From Candidatus Heimdallarchaeota archaeon (GTDB lineage Archaea; Asgardarchaeota; Heimdallarchaeia; Hodarchaeales; Hodarchaeaceae): a stretch of 51,776 nucleotides of DNA. Below, one piece after another: positions 1-8,048 of the stretch. Below the pieces are notes generated by a model. It ran no database searches. It was given only the letters and a program-made list of their open reading frames with translations, and was not told the DNA's origin. The number at the start of each line of letters is the position of its first letter. The stretch's first letter is position 1. Location of the stretch: contig DXJL01000199.1 in NCBI GenBank assembly GCA_019057635.1, forward strand, positions 1-51,776, written 5' to 3'. The position numbers and the translations under genes are program-made.

Positions 1-470
1 CTTAAGCTTACTAAAAATAGGAAGAGAATTGATAATTTCCATAGATTAAGTATAAGATTACTTATGTGAGGCGGTAGCCCGAATATAATCTCTTGTGAAA
101 TTTTTCGGGGAGTGATAGCAAACCAAGAAATAAATGTTAGTGCAAGTAAAATTACCATAACCTCGTTTAAAGAGAGTTGGAGAAATGCTGTTAGAGCATC
201 CTTCTGATTATAGATAAAATATGCAAGCGTCCATGTCACAAGATAACCGAAGATTCCACCTTCGTTTTCTAATTGACGTTTTTGCCTCGCTTGAATTCGT
301 GTTGATAACATAAGAAGAAAATTCATGCCTCCCAATGACACAAATAGATCTGGGTTTTCCTGAAGGATACTTACCATGAGCCAACCAAGAGCAAAAAGTA
401 CTCCAAACCCAGTTAATCGTGAGGGACGAATATTTGGGGTATCTTGCCATGAGAAACGCTTATCTGACAA
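1..470 (-). CDS. Membrane protein of unknown function, C-terminus beyond the window
   Basis: Reading the minus strand downward from about 540 gives a frame open to the left edge, about 156 codons from a TTG at 470. It shows at least three hydrophobic segments: one near GFGVLFALGWLMVSIL, one near GYLVTWTLAYFIY and one near VMVILLALTFISWFAI, with another probable segment at the edge. A charged stretch (RIQARQKRQLENEG) separates the first two helices. The start is uncertain because the same frame is open back to a TAA near 535 and contains no ATG there. An ORF in another frame at 208-450 is a shadow of this gene. I do not recognise a family. The hydropathy pattern and long open frame support a real integral membrane protein. 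Confidence 0.6.
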   Translation of the reverse strand, partial: MSDKRFSWQDTPNIRPSRLTGFGVLFALGWLMVSILQENPDLFVSLGGMNFLLMLSTRIQARQKRQLENEGGIFGYLVTWTLAYFIYNQKDALTAFLQLSLNEVMVILLALTFISWFAITPRKISQEIIFGLPPHISNLILNLWKLSILFLFLVSL

Positions 471-642
471 ATCAATAACCTTATTCCATTTTTTACATGC
501 AACAATTAATATGTATTCGCTTGGTAGAAATAATTAAGTTGTTAGTTTAATCCATAAAATAGAACATTCTCCCTTTATCGAAAGGATAAGAAATAGGTTC
601 GAAGAGATGTTTTTTTAAGACGTAAAAAGAATCAAATCATGA

Positions 643-1365
643 ATGAGAATGGCTGCTGGAACTAATCTTTCTGAGAATATAATGTTGAAATCTTATATAG
701 ATGGATCTTCTGGATTAGTAAATTATCAAAAATTAAAGGATGATGATTGGTTACATCAGAAAATAAAGGAATGGGAAGAAACAGACCTTTCAAGTTATAC
801 AAAGCAAGAAGAGTTCGCCTTCTGGTTAAACGCATACAACTTATTCACACTAAATGGTGTACTCCTTGAATTTGAGAAGAATCCTAATTGGAAAGGAAAT
901 ACCTCTTTTTTTTCAAAATTTAAGTTTTTTTATATGCGGAAATTTATGATAGCCCAACAAAAAATTAGTTTATGGAAATTGGAGAATAAAATCTTACGTA
1001 AACGCTTTCAAGATCCTCGTCTTCATTTTGCAATTAACTGTGCAAGCAATAGCTGCCCATATTTACCAGGTCGTCTATTTCAGGCAAAGACATTAGATGA
1101 TTATTTGGATCAGTTGTCGATAGATTTTATCAACAACCCACAAAATGTAAATTTTAATCATCAACAACAAGTGATGAACTTAAGTATGATTTTCAAATGG
1201 TTCAAAAAAGATTTTCTTCCTCTAGGAGGAGTAATTTCTTTTATTGAAAAATATCATAGATCTGTTCCTGAACAAATCTCTGAGTATAAAATTAAGTATA
1301 TTAAGTATAATTGGGAATTAAACAAGCAAGACCCAGTTAAGGCAAGTTTAATTGTTAATGTGTAA
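643..1365 (+). CDS. DUF547 family protein
   Basis: This 240-residue protein carries the hallmarks of the DUF547 family (PF04784). A central segment EEFAFWLNAYNLFTL is followed by DPRLHFAINCASNSCP, in which the conserved Asn-Cys and Cys-Pro residues are intact. The family has no established reaction; bacterial and plant members are mostly described only by this domain. No signal peptide or membrane helix is seen, so a cytoplasmic location is likely. The start is the first of two close ATGs (643 and 649). It stands alone, divergent from the membrane gene to its left and followed by an Hsp20 remnant on the other strand. Family assignment is good; function is unknown. Confidence 0.75.
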   Translation: MRMAAGTNLSENIMLKSYIDGSSGLVNYQKLKDDDWLHQKIKEWEETDLSSYTKQEEFAFWLNAYNLFTLNGVLLEFEKNPNWKGNTSFFSKFKFFYMRKFMIAQQKISLWKLENKILRKRFQDPRLHFAINCASNSCPYLPGRLFQAKTLDDYLDQLSIDFINNPQNVNFNHQQQVMNLSMIFKWFKKDFLPLGGVISFIEKYHRSVPEQISEYKIKYIKYNWELNKQDPVKASLIVNV

Positions 1366-1417
1366 TATAATTCCAATAAATTAAGAAAAAATAGGAGTTA
1401 ATGATTGATTTCTTCAT

Positions 1418-1627
1418 TAATCCTCGGTTGAAGTTACGTCAATATCGACTGCTGGATCTAAAGCATCAACCCCCAAAAAAGTTAGTTTGAGAATACCTGT
1501 TTTATATTCAGCATCGATTTTATCGGGATTGATGGGGAAAGGTAAACGAATTTCTTCAATAATTTTTCCTACTTGAAATTGATAATTAACATTTTGAATA
1601 AGGGAAGGCCTCTCGAAAATGAGCAGA
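1418..1627 (-). pseudogene. Hsp20/alpha-crystallin C-terminal remnant
   Basis: A minus-strand frame ending with TAA at 1418-1420 encodes about 66 residues. It includes GKIIEEIRLPFPINPDK followed by IDAEYKTGILKLTF, the typical end of an alpha-crystallin domain (RLPF...DKI.A.Y..GIL.L). The N-terminal half of the domain is absent. No ATG, GTG or TTG lies in frame at a suitable place. Going upstream, the frame runs into the start of the divergent hydrolase gene at 1636. The simplest reading is a truncated small heat-shock protein gene. A short gene with an unusual start cannot be excluded. Confidence 0.5.
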
Positions 1628-1635
1628 TATAATTG

Positions 1636-2535
1636 ATGGAACTTAGAAGAATTGCTGAAAATGTATGGTACATCCCCAACGTTGTCAATATCGGCGTAAT
1701 TAGAGATGAGAATAGTTCTGTTATCCTCATTGATACAGGTATTGATGCAGGGATAGGTAAAAAGATATTAGGTCTTCTAGAACAAGAAAAACTTACTCTA
1801 AAGGCTATCATCAATACCCATTCTCACGCTGATCATTGTGGAGGGAATAAATATTTACAAAAAGCGACAGATGCCCTAACATACGCACCTGAGTTCGAGG
1901 AAGCGATTATCCGCAATCCTTACTTAGAACCGTGGTATTTATTCTCTGGAGCAGCTCCAATAAGTGATCTACAGAATAAATTTTTAATGGCTAAGTCTTC
2001 CAAGGTCGATCATATAATTAAGATTGATGAACAGAGCTTAGCATTTGATCAAGTGGAGTTAAATATCATACCTCTACCAGGACATGCCTTAAATCAAATT
2101 GGGATAGAAATCAACTCCGTCTGCTTTTGTGCAGATAGTATTTTTTCAGAAGAAGTACTCGCCAAACATAAAGTACCGTTCTTCATTGATATTAAAAATA
2201 CGATTGTTACCCTTAATTACTTACTTTCTACTCAGTTTTCTTTTTATGTCCCATCACATGCAAAACCTAGTCCAAATATATCAAATGTGATAGAAGCAAA
2301 TATTAAAAGTATTAAGGAGATAGAAAAATTAATTTTTAACATTCTCACTGAACCTAAGACTACGGATCAAGTGATAAAAGACGTTTCTGATCATTTTCAA
2401 ATATCAATAACACGAGTAAATCAGTATTTTCTATTGAAGACTCCCATTTTAGCTTATCTAAGCTTTTTGAGGAACCAACAAAAGATTCATGTCAAACCTC
2501 GTTCAAATGAATTAATTTGGTATAGAGCAGAGTGA
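1636..2535 (+). CDS. Metallo-beta-lactamase-fold hydrolase with C-terminal helical domain
   Basis: The protein is about 299 residues and has the metallo-beta-lactamase fold. An early SVILIDTG strand leads to the zinc motif THSHADHCGG at about residues 61-70. A further metal-binding His follows in LPGHALNQIG (about 150), then an Asp in CFCADSIF (about 167), and a late His in YVPSHAKPS. After the hydrolase domain comes a roughly 60-residue helical tail (TTDQVIKDVSDHFQISITRV) that looks like a winged helix, as in several glyoxalase II-like and LACTB2-like proteins. The frame could also begin at TTG 1633; the ATG at 1636 is preferred. Substrate unknown. Hydrolase class is confident. Confidence 0.8.
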   Translation: MELRRIAENVWYIPNVVNIGVIRDENSSVILIDTGIDAGIGKKILGLLEQEKLTLKAIINTHSHADHCGGNKYLQKATDALTYAPEFEEAIIRNPYLEPWYLFSGAAPISDLQNKFLMAKSSKVDHIIKIDEQSLAFDQVELNIIPLPGHALNQIGIEINSVCFCADSIFSEEVLAKHKVPFFIDIKNTIVTLNYLLSTQFSFYVPSHAKPSPNISNVIEANIKSIKEIEKLIFNILTEPKTTDQVIKDVSDHFQISITRVNQYFLLKTPILAYLSFLRNQQKIHVKPRSNELIWYRAE

Positions 2536-2576
2536 TTGCTATAAAGAGACTATAAATTGTTAGGCTGTGAGAAATA

Positions 2577-3050
2577 TTGGGTGAAAGTAATTTAGAGAAC
2601 GAAACAAAACTTCAGAAATATGTTGACACTCATAATATTAAAGCAGAGCATCTAGTGTATAAGGAATCTCTCCATACTGTCGCAGATGCTATCAGAGTTT
2701 CAGGGATTGGCATTGACCTAATTGCTAAGTCTATTGTGATGATTGGCCAAAACGGGGATACGATAATTGCTTTTGTTCCCGGGAAATCTCGGGCGAGTAC
2801 AAAACGTGTTGGGAAACTTCTAAATCAGAACGCACCAAAAATTGCTTCTGCTGAAGAAGCTCTCAGTAATACTGGTTATCCAATTGGAGGAACACCATTC
2901 ATTGGATATCCCGCAACTCGTGTTGTAGACAAGAAAATAATGGAAATTGAGGCAGTTTATTCTGGTGGAGGATCAGATAGATCCTTACTCAAACTTTGGA
3001 CAAGTGAAATATCTAAGTTTGATGTGACAATAGGACGAATAAGAAAATAA
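2577..3050 (+). CDS. YbaK/ProX-type aminoacyl-tRNA deacylase-like protein
   Basis: This 157-residue protein matches the YbaK/aminoacyl-tRNA editing-associated domain in length and pattern. It begins with a short N-terminal helix, then HTVADAIRVSGIGIDLIAKSIV containing the lysine typical of the family (AKSIV), then FVPGKSRASTKRVGKLL, and finally the glycine-rich loop GYPIGGTPFIGY near residues 102-113. Family members clear mischarged tRNA such as Cys-tRNA(Pro) or Ala-tRNA(Pro), and free-standing versions act in trans. The start is a TTG at 2577 with only a weak ribosome-binding site. It lies between a hydrolase gene and azlC on the same strand, with short gaps. The exact tRNA substrate cannot be told from sequence. 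Confidence 0.8.
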   Translation: MGESNLENETKLQKYVDTHNIKAEHLVYKESLHTVADAIRVSGIGIDLIAKSIVMIGQNGDTIIAFVPGKSRASTKRVGKLLNQNAPKIASAEEALSNTGYPIGGTPFIGYPATRVVDKKIMEIEAVYSGGGSDRSLLKLWTSEISKFDVTIGRIRK

Positions 3051-3074
3051 TCGCATTCTAGAGCGTCAGCATTC

Positions 3075-3812
3075 ATGAAACTCCACCAATCGTCAATTAA
3101 ATTGGGTGTTCGCTTCATTTCCCCAATCATCCCATCTATAGTTTTGTTCGGACTAGTGTTTGGCTTTACTGGTGGAAACGCTGATCTACCATTTCTTTTA
3201 ATTTCTTCTACTTCATTCATTATCTTTGCTGGAACTGCACAATTTTTCATCATTCTGGCGATAATTCAACATGATCCAATTATCCCGATAATCATAACAG
3301 CGATTGTCATAAATTTACGTCATCTACTATATGGAGCAGCTTTACATGATTATGTTACTACAAGAGGTTTTAAACGATTTTTAGTTGCTTATTTACTTAC
3401 TGATGAAGTTTTCATTGTAGCTTCTCAAATTAAGAAGAAGATTAATAGCAATGAATTAAAGGAAGACATGATTCATTTCGAAGATGCTCTAATCGGAGCA
3501 GGGATTTTTGCTTGGTCGGTTTGGAATATCTGTACAATTGTTGGCTATTATTTTTCGGATTTACTTGTCACTTTATTTACTATATCGTCAGATTTCATAG
3601 TTGCGGGAACATTTCTTGGGTATCTCATTCTGCAATGGAAGAATTTCCCCTCTGATAGGTTATTCTTGTTAGAAATGATTGTTATTGGGTTAGTTTCTAG
3701 CTTTTGGTTTCAAAGTAGCATTTTATTATTTGTGATTTTAGTCTTAGGTGCTCTCATTGCTATGTTCGAACAGTATCGAGAAAATGTGAGAGTAATGAGT
3801 TTGGAGAGTTAA
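3075..3812 (+). CDS. azlC: AzlC-like branched-chain amino acid exporter, large subunit
   Basis: The 245-residue membrane protein has the AzlC family layout. It opens with an N-terminal FGLVFGFTGGNADLPFLL segment, followed by FAGTAQFFIILAII and then NLRHLLYGAALHDY, a strongly conserved AzlC motif. Another conserved piece follows (FLVAYLLTDEVFIVAS), and several more transmembrane helices lie in the C-terminal half. AzlC with AzlD forms an exporter for branched-chain amino acids and analogues in bacteria. The next gene, two bases downstream, is the small partner. The pairing and spacing indicate a two-gene operon. The substrate is inferred from the family, not shown by the sequence. Confidence 0.88.
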   Translation: MKLHQSSIKLGVRFISPIIPSIVLFGLVFGFTGGNADLPFLLISSTSFIIFAGTAQFFIILAIIQHDPIIPIIITAIVINLRHLLYGAALHDYVTTRGFKRFLVAYLLTDEVFIVASQIKKKINSNELKEDMIHFEDALIGAGIFAWSVWNICTIVGYYFSDLLVTLFTISSDFIVAGTFLGYLILQWKNFPSDRLFLLEMIVIGLVSSFWFQSSILLFVILVLGALIAMFEQYRENVRVMSLES

Positions 3813-3814
3813 TC

Positions 3815-4144
3815 TTGGAAATTACGGAAATTACTGTATTTATCCCTGTTTTCGTTTTAATTGGATTAGCTACGTTTTTCATGAGAGGTATCTTCTTATT
3901 TTTTTTACCTAGGTTTATGGATAACTCAATCTTGAAAAAAGGGTTGAATAGTGTTTCAAATTCCCTTTTGATAGCTTTAGTTATACCTTTCACTTTTTTT
4001 GTAGAGGGTGTCTTTTCCCCGTGGCGTGTTGAAGTCTTAGCATTAATTGCTGTTATACCAATTATTTGGTTTAGTAGAAAACCTGGATATAGTCTAATTT
4101 TCGGAATTTTGATTCTTATGGGGCTAAATATATTAATACCATAA
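3815..4144 (+). CDS. azlD: AzlD-like small subunit of branched-chain amino acid exporter
   Basis: This 109-residue protein has four hydrophobic stretches and the AzlD pattern: an N-terminal helix, then FFMRGIFLFFLPRF, a middle helix with SLLIALVIPFTFF, and a C-terminal GILILMGLNILI. It starts at a TTG (3815), two bases after the azlC stop codon. A GGAG at 3803-3806 lies about eight bases upstream, inside the end of azlC, and supports that start by Shine-Dalgarno pairing. Its role is to complete the AzlCD export complex in the membrane. The long antisense frame across this gene (3760-4149) is a shadow. Confidence 0.82.
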   Translation: MEITEITVFIPVFVLIGLATFFMRGIFLFFLPRFMDNSILKKGLNSVSNSLLIALVIPFTFFVEGVFSPWRVEVLALIAVIPIIWFSRKPGYSLIFGILILMGLNILIP

Positions 4145-4196
4145 TCCACGATGAACGAGTCAGAGCTAAATGAGTTTAGGTAGTTGATTAGTCTTA

Positions 4197-5369
4197 ATGA
4201 AATATGAGGATCATAATCCCGCTATCAAATTTCTTTTTATCTCTGATACTCATTTTGGGGTTCACTATGCAATCAGACCACGTAATAAACTTAAGTACCA
4301 ATATGGTAATCGATTCTTCAATAAGGTAGATGATATTTTCCATCAAACTATACAACAAGGGGATATCGATTTCATTTTACATGGAGGAGATTTCTTTAAT
4401 CGATCCAAACCTCATCCTGAGGTAATTAAAAAATCAACCTCAATGCTCTTATGGGCAGCCAAATTTGTTCCAATCTATCTCATTCCAGGAAATCATGAAC
4501 GGAGCAAATTACCGCTCGGCCTGTTAAGATATTATGATAATATCCATGTTTTCTCTAGCCCTTGTTCTTATATATTTGAAAAGGACAATATAAGGATTAA
4601 AATTACTGGTTTTCCTTATATTAGACATAATGCTGGAAATAAGGCCAAATCAGTTATTAATACCGCGTGGAATAATGAACTCAACAAGAAAATAGATCGT
4701 ACGCACTACAATATACTGTTGATGCATCAACTTATCCAAGGGTCTAGGATTGAACATTACACGTTTAATAAAGGTCATAATGTAATTAAAATCGGTGATA
4801 TTCCTCAGAAGTTCCATTTGATTGCTACAGGGCACGTTCATCGTTATCAAATTTTGTATGCTAAGAATCACAGAACGCTTTCCACACATACTCAACAGCA
4901 AATAATCCACGATCTGACGAACCAAAAGTGGCGTTTTGCATCACCCCGAATGAATAAAAAAGACGACTATCCCACACCTGTAATTTGTTATGCTGGTTCT
5001 TGCGAGCGAATCTCAATGATGGAACGAAATGAAGATAAGGGATATGTGCTAGGAACACTAACCACAAATAATTCAGACAGAATACAACTTTCTGGAGCTC
5101 ATTTTGAATTTGTTCCTACACCCTCTACAGAAATGAAATACATCAAGTGGAATTTTTCATGCAAATCCATTGAACAATTGATCAAAGAAGTTGAGACTCT
5201 GGTTCAAGACATGAACAGAAAGGTCATTGGTTCATCACTTGCAGGTCTTATTCATATTTTAGTTCAACAACCTGTAGGTATTCCAAGTGCGCGGTTCACT
5301 CAATTGATTGAGTATGCAAGAACTAAAAATGTTCTATTGACAGTTAGATGGAAGAATTTCCCCAAATAG
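4197..5369 (+). CDS. Mre11/SbcD-like metallophosphoesterase
   Basis: A calcineurin-type phosphoesterase domain occupies the first 210 or so residues. The metal ligands are FISDTHFG (Asp17, His19), HGGDFFNRSKPHPEV (about residues 64-78), IPGNHERSKL (about 97-106), a His in LLMHQLIQGSR, and ATGHVHRYQ. The order, and the NRSKPHP-type loop after the GGD motif, point to the DNA-repair exonuclease branch (Mre11/SbcD) rather than small-molecule phosphatases. The roughly 180-residue C-terminal part is not recognisable. No Rad50/SbcC ATPase gene lies next to it, which is unusual for a canonical Mre11. A stand-alone nuclease or a paralogue is therefore as likely as the main Mre11. Confidence 0.72.
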   Translation: MKYEDHNPAIKFLFISDTHFGVHYAIRPRNKLKYQYGNRFFNKVDDIFHQTIQQGDIDFILHGGDFFNRSKPHPEVIKKSTSMLLWAAKFVPIYLIPGNHERSKLPLGLLRYYDNIHVFSSPCSYIFEKDNIRIKITGFPYIRHNAGNKAKSVINTAWNNELNKKIDRTHYNILLMHQLIQGSRIEHYTFNKGHNVIKIGDIPQKFHLIATGHVHRYQILYAKNHRTLSTHTQQQIIHDLTNQKWRFASPRMNKKDDYPTPVICYAGSCERISMMERNEDKGYVLGTLTTNNSDRIQLSGAHFEFVPTPSTEMKYIKWNFSCKSIEQLIKEVETLVQDMNRKVIGSSLAGLIHILVQQPVGIPSARFTQLIEYARTKNVLLTVRWKNFPK

Positions 5370-5403
5370 TTGATCTTCTTTAAAAAAGAGAAAAAAAGGA
5401 TGT

Positions 5404-5985
5404 TTACAAAAGGTCTGAGGGATCTACCTGACGAGCCATAGCTTTTTGAGTCATCCATTCACGGAAATCAGTAGGAGGTTCAGTTTTCTCCTTGGCTGGT
5501 CTTTCAATCAATGTCAATGCATCTTCAGGGCAGACAATTGCACAAACTCCGCAACCAACACACCTTTGGGAATCAATAACCAATAGATCATCTGGTACAT
5601 CAAGAGCGTCAAATTGACAGCGATCTACACAGGTTTCACATCCTGTACATAGTTCCTCGTTTACTGACATGATAAAATTCGCATTAACAAATGCCAATGG
5701 TTGGTTACGCTCGGTTAAACCTCTTAAAACTCCGCAACAACAAGAACAGCAGTTACAGATGTAGTAATGACCGGTTTGGATATTCATTGTACAATGTATC
5801 AATCCATCTTCTTCTGCAGTTCGTAAATGTTCAAGTGCTTGTTCTTTTGTTATTGGATCAGTGAATTTACTGTTATCAAAAGCGTTCTCTTTTTCTGAAA
5901 AGGGGAGGCAGACAGTTTTATTTGTAGTTACTTTACATGGATCATGTACGAGGTCTTTTTTTATTTTTTTTATACAATATCTCAC
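5404..5985 (-). CDS. 4Fe-4S ferredoxin-type protein, downstream part of a split gene
   Basis: The C-terminal half has two complete CxxCxxCxxxC clusters, with Cys at 113, 116, 119 and 123 and at 142, 145, 148 and 152: a bacterial-type 2[4Fe-4S] ferredoxin domain. Before it lies an unusual Cys-rich segment, ICNCCSCCCG (residues 76-85), and further single cysteines at 4, 17, 26 and 65. This arrangement is known from roughly 370-residue electron-transfer or regulatory Fe-S proteins in which the N-terminal part is continuous. Here a GTG at 5983-5985 directly follows an in-frame TGA at 5986-5988 that ends the upstream ORF. Either translation restarts at the GTG, or the stop is read through or recoded, or the gene is broken. 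The Fe-S assignment is secure; the status as a separate protein is not. Confidence 0.7.
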   Translation of the reverse strand: MRYCIKKIKKDLVHDPCKVTTNKTVCLPFSEKENAFDNSKFTDPITKEQALEHLRTAEEDGLIHCTMNIQTGHYYICNCCSCCCGVLRGLTERNQPLAFVNANFIMSVNEELCTGCETCVDRCQFDALDVPDDLLVIDSQRCVGCGVCAIVCPEDALTLIERPAKEKTEPPTDFREWMTQKAMARQVDPSDLL

Positions 5986-6543
5986 TCACCAGCTTTTAGG
6001 ATTCTTTATCATATCTTGTGCGGTCTCGAATGGATAAATTTCCAACTCTGGTTTGATCACACGGTTGATGGGAACCACTCTAAAAATGGGGGGTTCTGTA
6101 TCAAATAACTGGTTCGTTCCAGCTTTCCTGAAATATTCTTCCACTAGGAGGGCAAAATCCTCGTCCATTCGTTTCCATTGTTCCTCATAAATTCCAACAG
6201 CAAAAGGCATTAATCCATACTTTCTTCCAGTGCGTGTGTCATATACTGTAATTTGCCCCTTATCATGCATAAGTTCCAATTTTTCTTTTAATCCTTCAAT
6301 TGGAATTTCTAATCGTTCAGCTAGCTCTTCAACCAATTCTCCCCGTAATTTCATTTTACTAGCTAGTTGTGCTTCCCCTTCGGAGAAGATCCATTGAAGT
6401 ACACGTAAATATGTATCATCGCTTGTCTTTGCATAGCCGTTAGGAATTTTCTCTAACGTTTCTGCTAGTTCCTCAAAAGCAATGGGTATTGATGCATTAG
6501 CTTTGGACATGTTTTCCTCAATCCTATATGCTAATTCCTCCAA
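5986..6543 (-). CDS. Winged-helix N-terminal part of the split 4Fe-4S protein
   Basis: This 185-residue ORF begins with ATG at 6543. It is largely helical and includes a winged-helix-like segment: LRVLQWIFSEGEAQLASKM, then ELAERLEIPIEGLKEKLELM, then a wing-like stretch with DKGQITVYDTRTGRKYGL. The C-terminal part (FRVVPINRVIKPELEIYPF, then ETAQDMIKNPKSW) matches what usually precedes the first cysteines of a single-chain ferredoxin-like protein. It then meets TGA at 5986-5988, and the next ORF continues in the same frame. An A/T-rich divergent region of about 150 bases lies upstream. The two ORFs together give a protein of normal length (379 codons including the stop), so I treat them as one disrupted or recoded gene. 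Confidence 0.65.
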   Translation of the reverse strand: MEELAYRIEENMSKANASIPIAFEELAETLEKIPNGYAKTSDDTYLRVLQWIFSEGEAQLASKMKLRGELVEELAERLEIPIEGLKEKLELMHDKGQITVYDTRTGRKYGLMPFAVGIYEEQWKRMDEDFALLVEEYFRKAGTNQLFDTEPPIFRVVPINRVIKPELEIYPFETAQDMIKNPKSW

Positions 6544-6695
6544 TAATTTGCATTTTTATATATTCTCGATATTAAAATATTGTTAACTTTTATCCACTTC
6601 TCTCATTCTAAGTTTAGTAACTTTTCCTTCAAGAATGAGAAACAAAAATATAACACTTGGAGAAGGACTAATTTTTAAGTGTATTTTTGCCTCAA

Positions 6696-7049
6696 TTATT
6701 CCGATAGATTAAGTTCTGTTTCAATGCTGTAGTTATCAGGTAACAAATAAACTTCTCGGAAGATTTTTTCTAGTATAAGACTTCCCTGTTCAGGAGTAGC
6801 CTGCCCCTGATAGGCCTCTTCCATCTCCTCAAATAGGACAAATATTCTCTCTAAATTTTTTCTTTCGTTTTTATCCAATGACGTCTTAGGCATATCAATG
6901 ATTACTAGTCGATCTCCATTGGCTCCAGCGGCCTGTACAAATCTTTCAGATGATATTTCACTAAAAATTACAAAATTTTCACTTCCACCTTCGTAAATCA
7001 GTGACTCTAAATACATTTTGAAGATTTTCTTTCTCTTATTCTTTCTCAT
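6696..7049 (-). CDS. Small acidic protein of unknown function
   Basis: This 117-residue protein begins at an ATG at 7049 with a basic N-terminus (MRKNKRKK). The rest is acidic and mixed alpha/beta: ENFVIFSEISSERFVQAAG, then DRLVIIDMP, then long helices. The strand pattern FVIF...FVQ with a following LVIIDMP weakly recalls TY-chaperone/YbjN-like folds, but I cannot support that firmly. No membrane helix or signal peptide is present. It is divergent from the MoxR/CoxE pair, with about 120 bases between them, and is followed on its strand by the winged-helix/Fe-S gene. Codon use and predicted folding look real; function unknown. Confidence 0.6.
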   Translation of the reverse strand: MRKNKRKKIFKMYLESLIYEGGSENFVIFSEISSERFVQAAGANGDRLVIIDMPKTSLDKNERKNLERIFVLFEEMEEAYQGQATPEQGSLILEKIFREVYLLPDNYSIETELNLSE

Positions 7050-7171
7050 AAGAAATTCTACACCTTAAGACAATCACCCATACAAATACTTTCAGGGTTT
7101 CAGAAAATTAAAAGTATTCTTAAATCATAATTTGGAAATTTCTTACCAACTGTAATTTGGAGTTCTCACCA

Positions 7172-8041
7172 ATGAATGTTGATCTGTCTTCGCATAACTA
7201 TATTTCTACACCCGAAATTGATATTACAATCAAACTCGCCCTAAACCTTAATCGGCCAATTTTAATTGAAGGACCCGCGGGTACGGGTAAAACCAGCATT
7301 GCTATCTCGCTTGCTAATGCACTACAGTGGTCATTATATCGTATTCAATGTTATGAAGGGATAACCGTGGAGAGCGTCATAGGGGAGTTTGATTATCGGC
7401 GACAATTGTTACATATTGAATTAGAACGCCAGAAACCCCATAACCCTATGAATGTTGAGATGGACTTAGAAAATATCTTTTCCAGGGACTTTTTTATTGA
7501 ACGCCCTCTTTTCCTCTCATTTATCTCAGATCAACCAAATGTCTTGCTTATTGATGAAATCGATAAATCGGATGAGGAATTTGAGGCATTTTTATTAGAG
7601 GCGTTAGGTGAGCGACAAATATCTATTCCTGAACTTGGAACATTTAAGGCTGACAATCAGGACCAAATTGTCATTCTCACAAGTAATTCCAGTCGGGATC
7701 TTAGCGAGCCTCTTCGTCGAAGATGTTTATATCTTTACGTGGATTTTCCAACACTAGAACGTGAAAAGGACATCTTATCTGTTCATACAGGTCTACCCTT
7801 AGATTCCCCTTTACTCATCAGTATAACTAAAATTGTACAACATTTAAGATCCCTAGATTTACGAAAAGTGCCCTCAATAGCGGAAACTATTGATTGGGCT
7901 AATTCTCTGATTCATCTCAGTAAGACCCAGGTAGATGAACAGGTTTTGAAAGACACACTCCCAGTTTTACTTAAGTATCAGGAAGATCTTCTGTTACTAA
8001 AAAATAAGCACAGTGAGCTTATTAGATTAAGTAAATTGTGA
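7172..8041 (+). CDS. MoxR-type AAA+ ATPase
   Basis: This MoxR/CoxD-like AAA+ ATPase has Walker A EGPAGTGKTS (about residues 33-42 from the ATG), Walker B NVLLIDEIDKSD, sensor-1 region IVILTSNSSRDLSEPLRRRC with the arginine finger, and a C-terminal lid helix bundle. Such ATPases work as chaperone-like machines with a VWA-domain partner, often in cofactor insertion or membrane-linked enzyme maturation. The partner follows seven bases downstream. The frame extends back to a TTG at 7157, but a GGAG at 7159-7162 sits nine bases before ATG 7172, so the ATG is chosen. Classification is confident; the client protein is unknown, and no CO dehydrogenase or methanol dehydrogenase genes are near. Confidence 0.85.
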   Translation: MNVDLSSHNYISTPEIDITIKLALNLNRPILIEGPAGTGKTSIAISLANALQWSLYRIQCYEGITVESVIGEFDYRRQLLHIELERQKPHNPMNVEMDLENIFSRDFFIERPLFLSFISDQPNVLLIDEIDKSDEEFEAFLLEALGERQISIPELGTFKADNQDQIVILTSNSSRDLSEPLRRRCLYLYVDFPTLEREKDILSVHTGLPLDSPLLISITKIVQHLRSLDLRKVPSIAETIDWANSLIHLSKTQVDEQVLKDTLPVLLKYQEDLLLLKNKHSELIRLSKL

Positions 8042-8048
8042 TTTTCAT

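Noticed and set aside
208..450. 80-residue minus-strand ORF near the left edge
   Set aside because: It lies in another frame of the partial membrane protein gene (1-470), whose composition is much more protein-like.
1569..1814. 81-residue minus-strand ORF
   Set aside because: It overlaps the hydrolase gene antisense and the Hsp20 remnant in a different frame; neither composition nor motif supports it.
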